Assembly: GCA_963575745.1 (NCBI GenBank)
Contig: CAUYUJ010008535.1
Location: 376,774-440,773 of the forward strand
DNA length: 64,000 bases
Direction of reading: 5' to 3'
From: Prorocentrum cordatum
Lineage: Eukaryota > Sar > Dinophyceae > Prorocentrales > Prorocentraceae
The translations under genes were made by a program, and so were the position numbers. Shown piece after piece: positions 10,519 through 21,971 of this stretch. How positions within the stretch are numbered: the first letter of the stretch is position 1; each line of letters begins with the position of its first letter. The notes beneath the pieces are model-generated. The model saw only the letters and a program-made list of their open reading frames with translations. It ran no database searches and was not told the origin of the DNA.

Positions 10519-11850
10519 ATGGTAATCGCCACGGCTAACTGCAACAGCTGGGGCTCGCTTCGTGATTGGCTTCCGTCGGCGGAGACCCCCCGCGTCATCT
10601 TAGTGCAGGAGCACCACTTGGCTGATCAAGATTCGATTGGTCGTGCTTCGAAGTTTTGTCTCGATCATGGGTGGAAGAGCCTGTGGGAGCCTGCAGTTCG
10701 GACGGCTGAAGGAGGCACGTCAGGGGGCGTAGCGATCCTTGCCAGGGCCTTCATGGGGCTCCACCAACCTCTGCAGATCTTTCAAGGCCGTGCTCTGGGT
10801 GCTGTTGCTCATCTCCCAGGGGGTGTTCAGTTTGGGCTCGTCTCTGTCTACGGGTTCGACACGGAGGGCCTCGCGGCCAGGCAGTTGGAGCTCTATAAGG
10901 CTATAGGCTCCCATGTGGTTCTCGAAGGGCCTCTCGTACGTCGTTGGGGGCGACTTCAACCTCGAGCCCCCGAGCTTCGAGATACGGGTTTTCTGGAGCT
11001 GGCTAGGTGCGAACTTATCTCGACTGGTGCGCCCACATGTTTCGGCGCTCGTCAGTCGGACTACGATTACTTCCTCGTTTCTGGAGGCTTGGCCAGAGGT
11101 GTGAAGCAAGTGCAGCGATGCGGCGATAGTGAGTTCTCGCCGCACTTCGTGGTGGAGCTGGAGTTCTACCCTGCCCTCTGCCGCCTGCAGGCCCTGGGTT
11201 TCCGCAAGCCCCCCCTCTCCCCGTGGGCGCCCCTGCGGGCGTTGCCCCCCCCCCCAGGTGACTTCGGAAGGGCCCGCAGGTTCCTCGAGTGGGGAGAGAA
11301 AGCCTTGAGGTCCCAGGATGCCAGCGAGGTCCAGCGTCTTCTGAGCAAGGCCTATCAGATTTGGGCCAACGAGACTGAGGGAGAGCTTTGTCAGAGGCTG
11401 GAGGAGGAGCTTCCCTGCCGTGGTTCGAGGGGCAAGGACCCCCAGGTTTGTTGGAAGCCGATCCTTCAGAAAGATGTCAAAGCTAGGCGGTGCCCAGAGC
11501 TTCGTGCCATGAGGTGGTTTTGTTCTAGGTTCCGTGCTGCTGCCCAGCTTTTACCTGCGGTCTGGGCTGGTCAAGCCTCGACCTTCACCAGGCGCACCGT
11601 TGGCGAGCTGCTGACGGGCGTGCTCCAGTCCGAGTGGGTCCCTGGTCAGCTGACCCACCAGGACAACATTTCTCTGTTGCAGGACATCAGGGACTCGCTC
11701 AAGGACTGGGATTGTTTTAACCCTCCTCCCCGCGTTGAGCTGGATGCATTTCAGGACGCGCCTCCCCCGCCCCTTGCGTGGCGAGGGCGGGGGTGGCTCC
11801 TCGCATGTTGCCGGGGACCCTTCTCTGAGCGAAGCGGAGAGGCCTTCTGA
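10519..11850 (+). pseudogene. Retroposon ORF2, endonuclease (EEP) domain and linker
   Basis: Starts MVIATANCNSWGSLRDWL, about 200 bp after ORF1. Recognisable EEP-fold elements are the N-terminal Asn strand (TANCNSWG), the catalytic Glu (VILVQEHHL), GGVAILAR, the GGDFNLEP motif (in another frame at about 10950), SDYDYF, and a final His motif (FSPHFVVEL). The domain nicks target DNA to prime reverse transcription. The GGDFN segment lies in a different frame from the segments on both sides, so one indel is followed by a compensating one within about 75 bp. The linker ends at a TGA at 11848-11850, after which the same frame continues coding-like (RLARLEALLVRQKEVLAAC). Confidence 0.75.
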
Positions 11851-14300
11851 CCAGCTGCTGAGAGGCTTGCTAGGCTGGAGGCCCTTCTCGTTCGCCAGAA
11901 GGAGGTTCTTGCTGCTTGCACGAAGCGCTACCAGCGTACGGCTGGTCAGGACTGGCACGCTTGGTTGACGGATAAACTTAGTCAGGGAGCCCGCAATGCC
12001 CATTGTGCGTTAAAGACCCCCTGTGCTGGAAGCCCACTACGACCCTCTCGTCGGAGGGTCAGGTCGTGTCTGATCCCCACAGTTGCTTGACGCTGAGGTC
12101 AAAACGTACTCGGGCCTCTGGCAGGTCCGTGTTTCGCCCCCGAAGCTCAGGTGCAGAATCTCTGAGCCCCTTCCCCCCCTGGATGTGGAGTTCTTTCGGA
12201 AGCTGAGCAGGAAGTATCCTAAGAGGAGTGCTGTGTCCTACGATGGCTTTCACTTGAGGCATTTTCAGCACCTCAGTGATGCCAGCCTGGAGGTGCTCAG
12301 CTTGATCCTCTCGCTCGCTGAGCGCTCGGGCATTCTTCCGACCCAGCTCTCGACAGTGCTGGTGGCTTGTTGGCCAAGGAGAAGGGGGGTTTTCGGCCGA
12401 TCGGCATTTTCCCCTCGGTGCGCCGCCTCTGGGGGCGGGCCCGCAGGCCCCTGGCTGAGGCCTGGGAAACGCGTTTCTCCAGAGACTACTGGGCCGCTGG
12501 ACGGCACAGAGGGGCTATGGATTGTGTGTGGCGCCAAGCCTTTAGGTCGGAAGCTGGTGTCAGACGAGGTGCCTGCTCAGCCGCAGTTCTGTGGGACATG
12601 TATAAGTACTATGAGCTGATTGACCTCGAGGCCTTGGAACTTAGAGGTCGCAGGCATCAGTTTCCTCTGGGAGTCCTGCATATGTGTCTGGCGGCATATA
12701 AGTCGGCACGATACATCTGCCTCTCTGGCATCATCTCTGGCCCTCTGAGGGCCACTCACGGCATTATCGCGGGCTGCAGCATGGCCACTTCTCTCATCCG
12801 TGTCCATGCCCTCGATGCCTTCGACACCGTTCCTCGTTCGCTCAGCCTGCGCCGCATCGATCGGGAGTCCTCGGAGTTTTCCTCTTTCGACGCCTACATC
12901 GATGACACCAGCATCTCGGCTATCGGTTCCAGGCCCTTCGTTAGAGCTACCATCCTGAACATGCCCCCCCTGCTGCTGGCGGGTATCAGGCAGATGTTAG
13001 GCGGCCGCGTCGCTCTCGACAAGGTTGCCCTAGTGTGCTCCTGTGGTGCCCTAGGCCAGCAGCTGGAGGCTGATCTTGGCCCCTTCGGCGCACTGGACAC
13101 CTCCGCCATCAACCTTGGCTGCGACGACGCGGCTGGGAAGTGTTTCAGGACGGGCAAGGGGAGGATGAGGAAGCGTCAGGAGAGGAATATCAAGATGCAG
13201 CGCAAGGCTACTCGTTTGAAGCGGTTCCGCTCTCACGTTGGAAAAGCGATCAAGGTGTTCTCTGTTGGCCCGTTGCCTGGGTATATTTATGGGTGTGAAG
13301 TCCAGGGCCTCACGGACGGAGAGGTTCACAGTCTTCGGTGTATGGCAGCCAGCTCCATCAAGCCAGATGCCGCTCGCAGATCGCTGACGGTGCTGGCGCC
13401 CATTGAAGGGGGGCCTGTTTGGCACGGCTCGGTCGCGCCCGTGCTGCGCTACATCAAAGAGGTCTGGCTTCTCAGGACCAGTGCTTTTCCAGGTACCCTG
13501 GACTGGGCTACTATTCGGGCTTCCTGGGAAAGCGTTTTCCGCAGTCGTCAGCAACCTGTCACTTGGAGGAGCGTCTCGGGACCGATGAGTGCCATGTTCG
13601 TGAGTCTCAGGAGGATTGGATGGGATGTGAAGAACATGGTTGTTTTCACTGATGATATGGGTCGAGGGCTCTCCTGTTCGCAGCTCTCGCCAGCGCTTTT
13701 CAAGGTTCTGCTGCGCCAGGCTGTGCTGCGCCAGCTCGAGAGAGCGGCCTACGGCAAGCTGGTGGACGGCGATCTCTTTTGTGGCGTTGGGGTTCCTCCG
13801 CCAGAGCCTGCCCAAGGCCTGGATGAGCCTGCTGCCGTGGAGTGGGCCCCCGATCGGAAGCCCCCCGACCTCGAAGGATCGGATCGCCTTTGTTTCGATG
13901 TCGTCACGGCTGGTCTCCGCTCGAAAAAACTCTCGGCCTGGGAATTGGGCTCCGTTTGTGCCCTCGCCTGCAATGCCTTGTGGACCAACCCCCGTGCGCT
14001 AAGGTATGGATACCAAGTGTGCCCTCTGTGCCTGCTGTGTCATACTACGGTGGATTCTGTCTTTCATAGACTATGGGGGTGTGACGCATGCATGGAAAGG
14101 AAGGAGCTGGTGGATGATGAGGTCATCTCCTGGGCTAGGGACGCGTGCGACCAGAACTCTGGGGACCTTGTGAACTTCTTGACGGGTGCCTTTGCGCATC
14201 CTGGCGACTATGTGCCGCAACCAGTCAGCAAGCAGGACTCGGATGCTGTCAAGATGGAGTTATTCCAGGAAGGTTTCCAGGATTCAGGCTGGGAATTTCA
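11851..14300 (+). pseudogene. Retroposon ORF2, reverse transcriptase domain
   Basis: The finger/palm sequence is spread over three frames up to 12366, then runs open in one frame. Visible RT motifs are KGGFRPIGIFPSVRRLWGR (motif 2 region), LWDMYKYYELID (palm motif A with its Asp), THGIIAGCSMATSLI (motif B) and AYIDDTSIS (motif C; the YIDD codons are 12895-12906). A basic thumb segment follows (MRKRQERNIKMQRKATRLKR). A cysteine cluster near 14010-14095 (CPLCLLCH, then CDACMERK) precedes the RNase H domain. Its job is to copy element RNA into target DNA. Catalytic residues are kept although the frame upstream is broken. Confidence 0.85.
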
Positions 14301-15283
14301 AGGGCCCGAGAATATTCGCTTTGAAGGCAGTTTGTTCCTGGGCGGCAGTTGTTTTCAGTCTAAGATTCGTGAATTGTCCAGAGCTGGCTGGGCTTTTGTG
14401 CTGTTGTCTGATCAGGGCCATCTCTTGGCTAGAGTGCTAGGGCCTGTCTTTTCTCACTTGCCGCAGTCCTCGCAGGCTGGTGAGTTCACGGCACTGGCTG
14501 CTGCTGGTGTCCTTTTAGATGGGCCAGCGACTCTTTTCTCGGATTGTGCGTCGGTGATTTCTGTGTGTTCCAGGGCGCCTCGGGACCGCCTGGGGGGGGG
14601 GGGGGGGCATAGGGCCTGCGCGGGCTCGGTCCTGGAAGCCTTCGCGGGTGCTGGCCCCCATCCTCCAGGGCCTGGTCAAAGTCGCCGCGCACAAAGCTGT
14701 AGATGAAGCAGGAATTTCTTCTCAGGAGGCTTGGCGGAGGACAGGTAACTTTCACGCCGACCTCGCGGCTAAGCGGGGCGCAAGTGTCCATCCCCAAGCC
14801 GACCCCGTCGTCCTGTCTCGCGTCGAGCGTGAGATCAGGATTGCGAAGGCTGTCATCCTCTTGGCAGCCAAGCTCTTGCCGCGCTGGCCGCGGCTCGATT
14901 TATCTGGCGTTCAAGTCATCAAGCCCCAGGCCGCACCAGCTCAGACATCGAAGACGCCCCACGAGTGGTGTTAGTCTGGGGAGTTTTGGCAGTGCAGCAC
15001 GTGTCTGAGAGGCAAGCGAGGTCAGGCGCGCCCAGCGCCTGGCCACTGTGTAGTGCCTCCCCGCCTGTGCCCGAGCCTCCTTGAGCAGTTCAACCATCTT
15101 TGTGCGTTGTTGGACTGCACGGACGGCTCTTTCCTCTGTATCTGCCGTCGGTGCGGCTCTTACAGCACAGGCGGCCGCGTCAAGAAGCTGGGTGAACCCT
15201 GTTCCTGTAAGAAGACATGGGGCAGGACGCTGGAACTATGTAATCCAAGGCCGACACCCACAGCAGATCAAGAGGGAGAAGAA
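14301..15283 (+). pseudogene. Retroposon ORF2, RNase H domain and cysteine-rich tail
   Basis: RNase H-like order: RFEGSLFLGGSC, AGEFTALAAAGVLL (catalytic Glu), LFSDCASVISV (catalytic Asp). After a frameshift in the G run at 14593-14606 comes RTGNFHADLAAKRGA (catalytic Asp region). The usual first Asp (DGS) appears as FEGS, so activity is doubtful. After an in-frame TAG at 14972 the frame continues with FWQCSTC, CICRRCGSYST and PCSCKKTWG, a zinc-ribbon-like tail. The domain would remove RNA from the RNA-DNA hybrid. No clear natural stop precedes the CTC tract. Confidence 0.65.
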
Positions 15284-15368
15284 CGTACAGTTTTTGCCCT
15301 CTCCCTGGACTGTGATGTGAGGAGAGGCGGTCCCCACTCGTTGGGGGTCAAGCAGAGGTCGAGCGTTA

Positions 15369-15567
15369 AACTCCTCCTCCTCCTCCTCCTCCTCCTCCTC
15401 CTCCTCCTCCTCCTCCTCCTCCTCCTCCTCCTCCTCCCTCCTCTTCCTCCTCCTCCTCCTCCTCCTCCTCCTCCTCCTCCCCGTCCTCCCTCCTCCTTCC
15501 TCCTCCTCCTCCCCCTCCTCCCTCCTCCTCCCTCCTCCTTCTGCCTCCTCCTCCTCCTCCTCCTCCG
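15369..15567. repeat. (CTC)n microsatellite, about 200 bp
   Basis: Long CTC run with a few CCC and CTT interruptions, starting about 85 bp after the last coding-like part of the retroposon. Confidence 0.95.
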
Positions 15568-17005
15568 AGAGCCGGGTGGCAGCGAAACAAAACAGCAAAC
15601 AGACAACGGCAAACACACAAAGACGCAGCAGCGCAGCACACGAGCAGCACAGCAAGCAGCACACGGCAGCGGACAACACGCAGGCTGCCAAACATCGGAT
15701 CAGCGTACTACTACGATTCCCTCCGCCACCACAATTAACTACTTTGCCGACTACCACTACTACGACTGCTGCTGCTGCTGCTACAATCCGTAACGGCTAC
15801 GACCGCTGCGATTGCAATTGCTAGTATGGCGGAAAACGAGCTTGGAGGAGAAAAAGAAAATGGGGGCGGGAAGAAGAGGAGGTAGGAGGTCGGGGAGGGG
15901 GAGGATATGGGGGATCATTACGGGATTCGAGTGTTGTCCGTCCGTTGTTTCCCCGATATGCAGTGCCAATGCGTCTCTGAGTCCGTCCGTTGCTGCCCCG
16001 CCCTGTCCAGTCCTTCGTCGGGAAGCCGAGATTTCCTTCCATGTGTTACCAGGAGTTGCCCCGTGTCCGGGTGCTGGGAGGGGGGTCAGAGATAGAGGGG
16101 GTGTGACTTCCTGCCCTCGGGGGATGCTTGAGTCTTTGCGCGCGCTCTCTGAGGTTGAAGGACGGGCGTAATGCAGGTCGCGATGAGGAAACGTGTCCCG
16201 TCTTTTGCTGCCCGTCTTTTGCAGTCCCCTTCCTGGGCCCCAGGGTCGTCCAAAAACCATTAGCCAGGGTAAACTTCGCCCAGGATTCGCAGCGGGTTCC
16301 AAGAGCCGCTTGCCACAGGAGACTTGCCCTCATGCCATGTAGCAGAGTGGCGCGGGCAGTCACGGCAGCTGGATGTGTGCTCTGTGAGTCGCAGGGCGCG
16401 TAATGGGGGGGGGCAATACAAACAGTGATTGGAATGGGGGGTGGGGCAGAGAGGGCTGAAGAAAAGGAGCCCCTGATTTGGCCCTCTAGGGCCCAAGAGG
16501 GGGCCTTCGAGGGCCCGAACAGTGCACATGTATCCCTCCCCCCCCTATGTATCGCCCCTCCCATTCATTCGCGCCCGAGTCAATGGCGCTGGTGATGCAC
16601 TGGTCGGCCTGGGCACGTGCGGGTCAGGAGCCGAAGGGCTGTCCGGCGTTGCCGGCCCCTGTGGTGTCGATCGGTTCCAGCTCGCACCTGCGGGGGCGAC
16701 TCGCCTTCTCCACGGATGTGGCCCGACTCGGTCGATTCGATTATGCAAGCGGTTCGACTCGTCGGGGATATAAAAAACAGGTGTCGTTGGACGTTTGGGG
16801 CAGGGACGGGGGGGCGGCTGGGGGCAGTCAGAAGGCGGGTGTCATTCATCTGCGACTGCTCGCTTTGCTCTGGCCGCTTCGCGGTCCGCATTTTGTTGCA
16901 CCTTCTGGGGATGGCGCCGACATTCCGTCACAGCGCGGTTGCAACGCATCGTAAAAGAAAGCACAAGCCTCGTTCGCGGCCAGGTTGTATTCGCTTGCCG
17001 AGGAC
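15568..17005. other. No recognisable gene
   Basis: Includes a short GCT run near 15767-15782, then mixed GC-rich sequence. Open frames of up to 170 codons overlap on both strands without domains. Confidence 0.5.
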
Positions 17006-17143
17006 ATGAAGTTCTTGACAAGAGGGTTTGATAAGCAGAAGAAGGAGGAAGCCGAGGAACTAATCGAGAAGTTCAAGAAGGTAGTGAAGGCTTATGCGCA
17101 CGGACGCGCTTCGGGCAGTGCACGCGCACGATATGCGTTATGA
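17006..17143 (+). CDS. Small ORF, Lys/Glu-rich helix
   Basis: ATG at 17006 opens a 45-codon frame: MKFLTRGFDKQKKEEAEEL, then IEKFKKVVKAYAHGRAS, ending at TGA. The open frame extends upstream as KKAQASFAARLYSLAED after a TAA. The composition is amphipathic and protein-like, in contrast to the neighbouring frames. It could be a lone exon of an unrecognised gene or a chance frame. Confidence 0.2.
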   Translation: MKFLTRGFDKQKKEEAEELIEKFKKVVKAYAHGRASGSARARYAL

Positions 17144-17959
17144 TTTGCAGATGTAGGCATCTGCTCCCTCCGACTATATTTTGGCGATCGCATCAGGTGA
17201 GGTCCCATTCCAATGATTTGCGGCCAGTCCACAAACATAGGTTGATTTCAGACGATAGCGTCCCCGCACAAGGAGTTGGGATACCTATATGTAAACGTAG
17301 CTGACCTAGTGCGACGGAGGGTGAACGTTTGCGCACGCACACATTGGAATCTCTTCCGCCTGATGGCATGTATATGGTCGAACAACTTACGTAAGGCGTT
17401 GGCCCTCTTCTTTCTGTCCAGTTTCAAGGTGCAACAACAGTAAGCGGCGAGACGCATTTCGGCTGTGGGGTTCGTCTGTCCGCCTTGGGCCGCAGATGGC
17501 GACAGTGCACGAGCGAACCGCAATCAAACATTCCGAAGCAATATCATCTGGCTCCATGTGTCGCTGTGTCGCTGCGACACCCAACGGCGAGGTCAGGGGG
17601 AAGGGCATCGGACACGACACTGGGTCGCACGTGGTGTGCCTGCACAGGCCGGTGCGCACTGCTCGGATCTGCTCCTCGGGACGCACTCGGCGGCCTTCAC
17701 GGTCTGAGCGTGCCTCCCTCCCGCGTCCTTTCTGGCCCCCCCACCTTCCCCGCGTTCCCTTGGCGCCTCGCCGTGCGGGCCAGTGAGCACTCCTCTTGGG
17801 ACGAACACATAGAACAGCACAGCGTGCGTGCCCGCACTTTTTGGGGGGTCGCGTGCCCCCACCAGCCCATCCAGAAATAATCGCCACGCGGGATGCCCTG
17901 ATCAGGGATGTGTTGGCGTGCAGTCACGCTTTGGGAGCCTCTTGGAGAGTTCTCGGGGC
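17144..17959. other. No recognisable feature
   Basis: Mixed sequence with overlapping short open frames on both strands; no domain seen. Confidence 0.5.
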
Positions 17960-18270
17960 TACCACGGGGCACTGTGGCTATTTGGAGGAAGAATTCCGAC
18001 GGCGTTTGGAAGGTCTTGGGGCTCGCTTGGGCCTGTGTTGGGGCCTTGAGGGGCCTCTTGGGGCCATCTTGGGGACCATCGATCAAAAAGAAGGGCGGCG
18101 CGGATTGGGGCCCCCTCCATCGGAGCCCGAAAATTTAACTCTTTGGCCTTCTTGGGGCGCTCTTGGGGCCGCCATTGGGCCGTCTTGGTTTTTTCGGACG
18201 GGGTCCTGCAGAGATTCCGTAGCCACGTGTGGCCGTTTTGGGGCTGCCCTGGCGCCTCCTCGGAGGCACG
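17960..18270 (+). repeat. Degenerate GGGCC-CTTGG short repeat
   Basis: Units such as GGGCCTCTTGGGGCC and GGGGCCATCTTGGGG, repeated irregularly. Same type as the tracts at 33000-33110, 41220-41900 and 55130-55345. Confidence 0.6.
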
Positions 18271-18344
18271 TTGGGAACCACATTGAGCCGAGGTCGCCCC
18301 ACGTTGCCGCCCGTGCCGCCTCGTGGGCGCTAGTGGGCGCACAT

Positions 18345-18495
18345 AAATAGCACCACACAGCTTTGGCGGCCTCACAGATTTCACATCCAGCCCACACCAC
18401 ACATATTTACCGGCATATTTGACACCGCACTGCTTACCCGCATAGCCTCCACCCCCATAGCTCACACCACACAGCTCACACGACATAGGCTACAT
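18345..18495 (+). repeat. Degenerate CACACCACATAGC-type tandem repeat
   Basis: Units such as CACCACACAGCT and CACACCACACATAT, about 12-20 bp each. Related to the arrays at 5155-5450 and 44840-45345. Confidence 0.5.
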
Positions 18496-19307
18496 CATCT
18501 GTATACACGCCATTTGAAACTGCACAGCTGTTACTTCCAGTGTAATGGCTCACTATGGGTGTTGCGCAGGCGACCTGTTCAACATCTACTGCAGAAACCT
18601 CGAAAGGATTTGCGGACATCCGATTCAGGGCGTGCAGAACGGTGGTGGATTCCCCAAGTGGTTTCGCAATTCTCATTGGCGTGCGCATCGCGCCGCGTAG
18701 GTTTATGAATGTTGGCGCGTGTTTCCCCAGTTTCGCGTTCAACGCGCCAGTTCTGACACAGTTTTGAATTTTTGCTTCGGGTTTTGCTCGGCGCGCGCGT
18801 CGCAAGTCGAAGATGTAACCCTGGTATCTCTTCTTCGTGTCGGATCGTGTCTGGCGCCGTTGCCCAAACAGCCTCGTCTGTCAGCACCGCCCCCACCACC
18901 GCCCTATACATCAGTCGAAATTGGTTAGTAGGTCGACCCAGTCAAATCAAGGTAGCCCGTGCGTCTTGCTTTGCCTCGCGATCCGTGACCTCCACATTCC
19001 TATGGCAACGTGGCCCTAGGAATGGTCTTGCGTCCTCTCTCGCGCGCCCTCTCCAATTAGCCCCGACTGTACGTATTACAGTCGCCGTTTTTGTGTTGTT
19101 TTACTCCTTGTTCCCAACCCCTAGCGCCGCGCGCAGGTCTCATTCCTTGTTCCTCCTCCCCGGCCTTTGCTCATGCCATTTGTTGCCCTTTGTGTTGCCC
19201 GCTTTCAGCGGCTGCCTGTTTCGCCTCGACCCTCGCGCGGATAGTTTGCCCACGGTGAGCTGCACGACCTCGGTGGGCGCAGGCGTGTGCTGGCCCGCGC
19301 CAGTCTC
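18496..19307. other. No recognisable gene
   Basis: Mixed sequence. A long forward open frame from 18772 continues into downstream repeats and has no domain. Confidence 0.45.
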
Positions 19308-19319
19308 GACACGCCCCTC

Positions 19320-19458
19320 GGGCGGAACGAAAGGGGGGGATAGGGAAGGGGGGGGTTACGAAATCTGCTGCATGCAGCTGGTTTCTCTCCGGCGCCGGGA
19401 GGCGCCGGGAAAATCAGCTACGGGAGCTGATTCTCAAACCCCTTTCCGCCCGACCCGA
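19320..19458 (+). repeat. Family C element, copy 3, with 12-bp flanking duplication
   Basis: Short copy lacking part of the core. The ends GGGCGGAACGAAAGGGGGG and CCGCCCGACCC are complementary. The flanks carry GACACGCCCCTC directly before (19308-19319) and after (19459-19470), a good candidate target-site duplication. Confidence 0.75.
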
Positions 19459-19580
19459 GACACGCCCCTCACGGGGATCTTGCCCCCCAGGGGATCTCTC
19501 CATCTGCGTCGCAGTGGGCGCAGACTCGTGCGGGCACGCGCTCACCTCTGGCACGCCTCTCCTCGCGGGGACCGTGCTGC

Positions 19581-19582
<2 letters not shown>

Positions 19583-19612
<30 letters not shown>
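19583..19612. repeat. (AG)n microsatellite
   Basis: About 15 AG dinucleotides. Confidence 0.95.
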
Positions 19613-19614
<2 letters not shown>

Positions 19615-19787
19615 CCGCCCTCGGTCGCCGTGGACGCAAGGCGGCCCATCGGGCCTGCCCCCCGTCTCGGCGCACTCCTCGCGCGCCTCGTGCCCCACGG
19701 GGAGTTGCACCTGCGGCCTCGGCTCGCGCAGCCGCATGCGGGCCCGCGCCTATCATCTCGGCGTACCCCTGCCGCTGACATGGGCGA

Positions 19788-19903
19788 GGGGAGGAGGAGG
19801 AGGAGGAGGAGGAGGAGGAAGAGGAGGAGGAGGAGGAGGAGGAGGAGGGGAGGAGGAGGAGGAGGAGGAGGAGGAGGAGGAGGAGGAGGAGGAGGAGGAG
19901 GAG
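19788..19903. repeat. (GAG)n microsatellite
   Basis: About 38 GAG triplets with two slips. Confidence 0.95.
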
Positions 19904-20009
19904 AACCCCCGCCGCGAGTGGTTCGTGGATCGCTCATCCTGAGGCTTGGGAACAGACACTGCTCGCAGGCCTAGGGGTTGACACCAGCACCAATATCGGC
20001 GGTGACCCC

Positions 20010-20085
20010 TCCCCCGAGGGAAGAGGAGCCCGACCTCGGTGATGGTGGTGATTTTCTGGCTCCCAAGGTGACCCGAATACTTCCA
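20010..20085 (+). repeat. Family K short dispersed repeat, copy 2
   Basis: CCCGACCTCGGTGATGGTGG followed by ATTTTCTGGCTCCCAAGG matches 7617-7690. Confidence 0.4.
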
Positions 20086-20295
20086 CCAACACCGAGTTAT
20101 AGGACCATCTCCCCCCTGTGGAGGCAGCCCCCTGTCCTGGTGTTGGTACAAATTTTCAGGCCTCGGATAATGCCATCCTTGTTTTCTTATTCATTTGTGC
20201 CTTATTCATCCTTGTGCCTCTTATGTGAACGTTTCCTTACTATGCGCCCTTATGCCTCTTATGCGCCCTTATCCATCCTAGACATAATGAACGTG

Positions 20296-20512
20296 TGATC
20301 GTATTCTTATTCAGCTTTGTGCCGGGCGCGGGCCCTCGCCCCCACCCTCCCCCCCCCAATGGAGTAGCTCTTGGTGGTTCCTGGCGCCTGTTTCAAGCAG
20401 GTGGGGTCTCCCCCACAGGACGCACGGTTGCAAACCGTGGCATGAAGCAGAGGTCCGGAGACAGACGCCCCCTCCACCCAATTTCGAAACGCCGAAGAAG
20501 AAATCATTCACC
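20296..20512 (+). repeat. Family G dispersed element, copy 1
   Basis: Shares GCGCGGGCCCTCGC, GGCGCCTGTTTCAAGCAGGT, AGGACGCACGGTTGCAAAC and AAGCAGAGGTCCGGAG with 40821-41050, in the same order. The second copy is nested in another element, which helps define the ends. Confidence 0.65.
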
Positions 20513-20605
20513 ATAGAAACTCGGAGGTCCGCGTGGATTCTCGGATCGGCGCTGGACCTCCTTGGCGCCGCCAGGGGGGATCCGTCGCCGATCCCTCGGG
20601 AGCTA
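20513..20605. repeat. Family A-I element, degenerate copy
   Basis: Contains AACTCGGAGGTCCGCG, TCTCGGATCGGCGCTGGACC and GGCGCCGCCAGGGGGG but lacks the second terminal repeat. Confidence 0.5.
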
Positions 20606-20855
20606 TTTCGGAGCTAGCACCACCTCGAGTCTCTGAATGTGTTTTGGCATAGCGCCGGCAATGCAGTTCTCGATCCTTGCCAGGCATCGGACAAGCCTGC
20701 GAAGGCAAAGAATGCGGAGCTGTTCCTGTCCAGTGAGGCAGAGATAACTGGATACCTCGTCCGCTTCCAGGACTTCCTCTTCGATGCAGGTGCCACCTCT
20801 TGTGTCGTTCACCGCCGCCTCTCTTAGCAGCTTGCAAGCCATACAAGCCAGCCGA

Positions 20856-21018
20856 GTACGGCAGGTTCGCGTCGTGTCGACCGGCGGCGACCCCAACGCG
20901 GGCGTTTAAGGTTAAACGCAAGTTTAACGCTGCCTGTGGCCCAGAATCGGCCCATCCTTGAACGGTCCGACCTTTTTGAAAGGGCCGATCGTTCAAGTTC
21001 GAACGCAAACCTGCCGTA
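20856..21018. repeat. Family F inverted-repeat element, copy 2
   Basis: Near-complete: TACGGCAGGTTCGCGTCG at the left, ACGCAAACCTGCCGTA at the right, with the internal block TTTTGAAAGGGCCGATCGTT. Confidence 0.7.
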
Positions 21019-21188
21019 AAGTGTAGCGTCGAGCTCGCAACTACTTGGCTCAACGGAGAACCGGCTGCGGTGCTGCTTCCTTGCCATCGACGCGCCCGCG
21101 TGCGCAGCTTACCTCCTCGGCTACAGCGTTTGTTCCCCCCCTCCTCTGACGCGTCAGCTCTCCCAATTACATCACACCGCCTCCCATA

Positions 21189-21341
21189 GGGGAACGAGGA
21201 ATGACATAAACATAACAACTCGGAGGTCCGCGCGGATTCCTCGGATCGGCGCTGGAGGCACCGCCAGGGGGGTCCAGCACGGATCCAAGAAATCCGCGCA
21301 GACCTTGGAGTTTTTATGTTTATGTCATTGTTCGTTTCCCC
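21189..21341. repeat. Family A-I inverted-repeat element
   Basis: Terminal repeats GGGGAACGAGGAATGACATA and TATGTCATTGTTCGTTTCCC, then CTCGGAGGTCCGCGCGGATT and its complement. Short, complete copy in non-genic sequence. Confidence 0.7.
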
Positions 21342-21623
21342 ATCCCACCCTCTCCCTTCTCTTCCAGATGAATCGAGCTTGAAATCGAGCAAATCTTTCC
21401 ATCAGCAGGAAGCCCGAACACACGCAATGTGAAATGAGCTGTCCGTCTCATGAGCAATACGTTGCGAGTGCCTCTCGGCCGGTTCCGCTGTGTTTGAGAG
21501 GGCATCATCAGATGGAAGAGGCGGGAGTGTGCGCGGTGGATGGGGCGGCAGGCTAAACAGCAAGAGGGTATGGAACAACGGCGCAGCAAGAAACGGACAC
21601 ATCGACAGAGAGCCACAAGAGCA

Positions 21624-21804
21624 AACAGTGGGGGCCCATGCCAAGAAACACCCTGCTTGCCTCCAGGGTGCCATGGGTTTCTTGGGTTTCGATGGTTTTG
21701 CGATGGATAGTGTGACGTTCCCACGCAAAAAGATCAATGGACCTCCTGGGGTCTCAGGGTTGGGTTTCTTGTAGAATGTTTCTTGTGGACTGGCCTCCAC
21801 TGTA
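21624..21804. repeat. Family D inverted-repeat element, copy 1
   Basis: Ends ACAGTGGGGGCCCATGCC and TGGCCTCCACTGTA are complementary. The core contains GGTTTTGCGATGGATAGTGT and CTGGGGTCTCAGGGTTGG. Copies also lie at 40777-41194, 42948-43126 and 52964-53134. Confidence 0.7.
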
Positions 21805-21971
21805 CGCAAGTTGGCCCCATTTTCCCTCAAGATCCCCAGAGTTCCCTCGGGTGGTGATGGTTGCTTCTTGGGTTGTGATGGCAGCTTCGTCAGGCTCTCT
21901 CGGGTCATCTTGAGGCCCTCGACAGGCTTCTCGACAGGCCGTCGACAGGCCCCTCGTTTTGAATGATCTAA

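Larger units (their letters stand above)
9143..15283 (+). mobile_element. Degraded non-LTR (LINE-type) retroposon
   Basis: In order, this element encodes an ORF1-like protein (zinc finger plus coiled coil) and an ORF2-like protein (exonuclease/endonuclease/phosphatase fold, reverse transcriptase, RNase H, cysteine-rich tail), all on the + strand. It is flanked upstream and downstream by (CTC)n tracts. No LTRs or target duplications are visible and the true 5' end is unknown. The reading frame switches at about 9595, 10915, 10985, 12015, 12080, 12366 and 14600, and in-frame stops occur at 11848 and 14972. It is therefore a dead copy, or the assembly carries indel errors; the shift near 14593-14606 lies in a 13-base G run. 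Confidence 0.85.

Noticed and set aside
18213-18235. TCCGTAGCCA, resembling the start of the dinoflagellate spliced leader
   Set aside because: Only the first ten bases match; the rest of the conserved leader and the donor site are absent.
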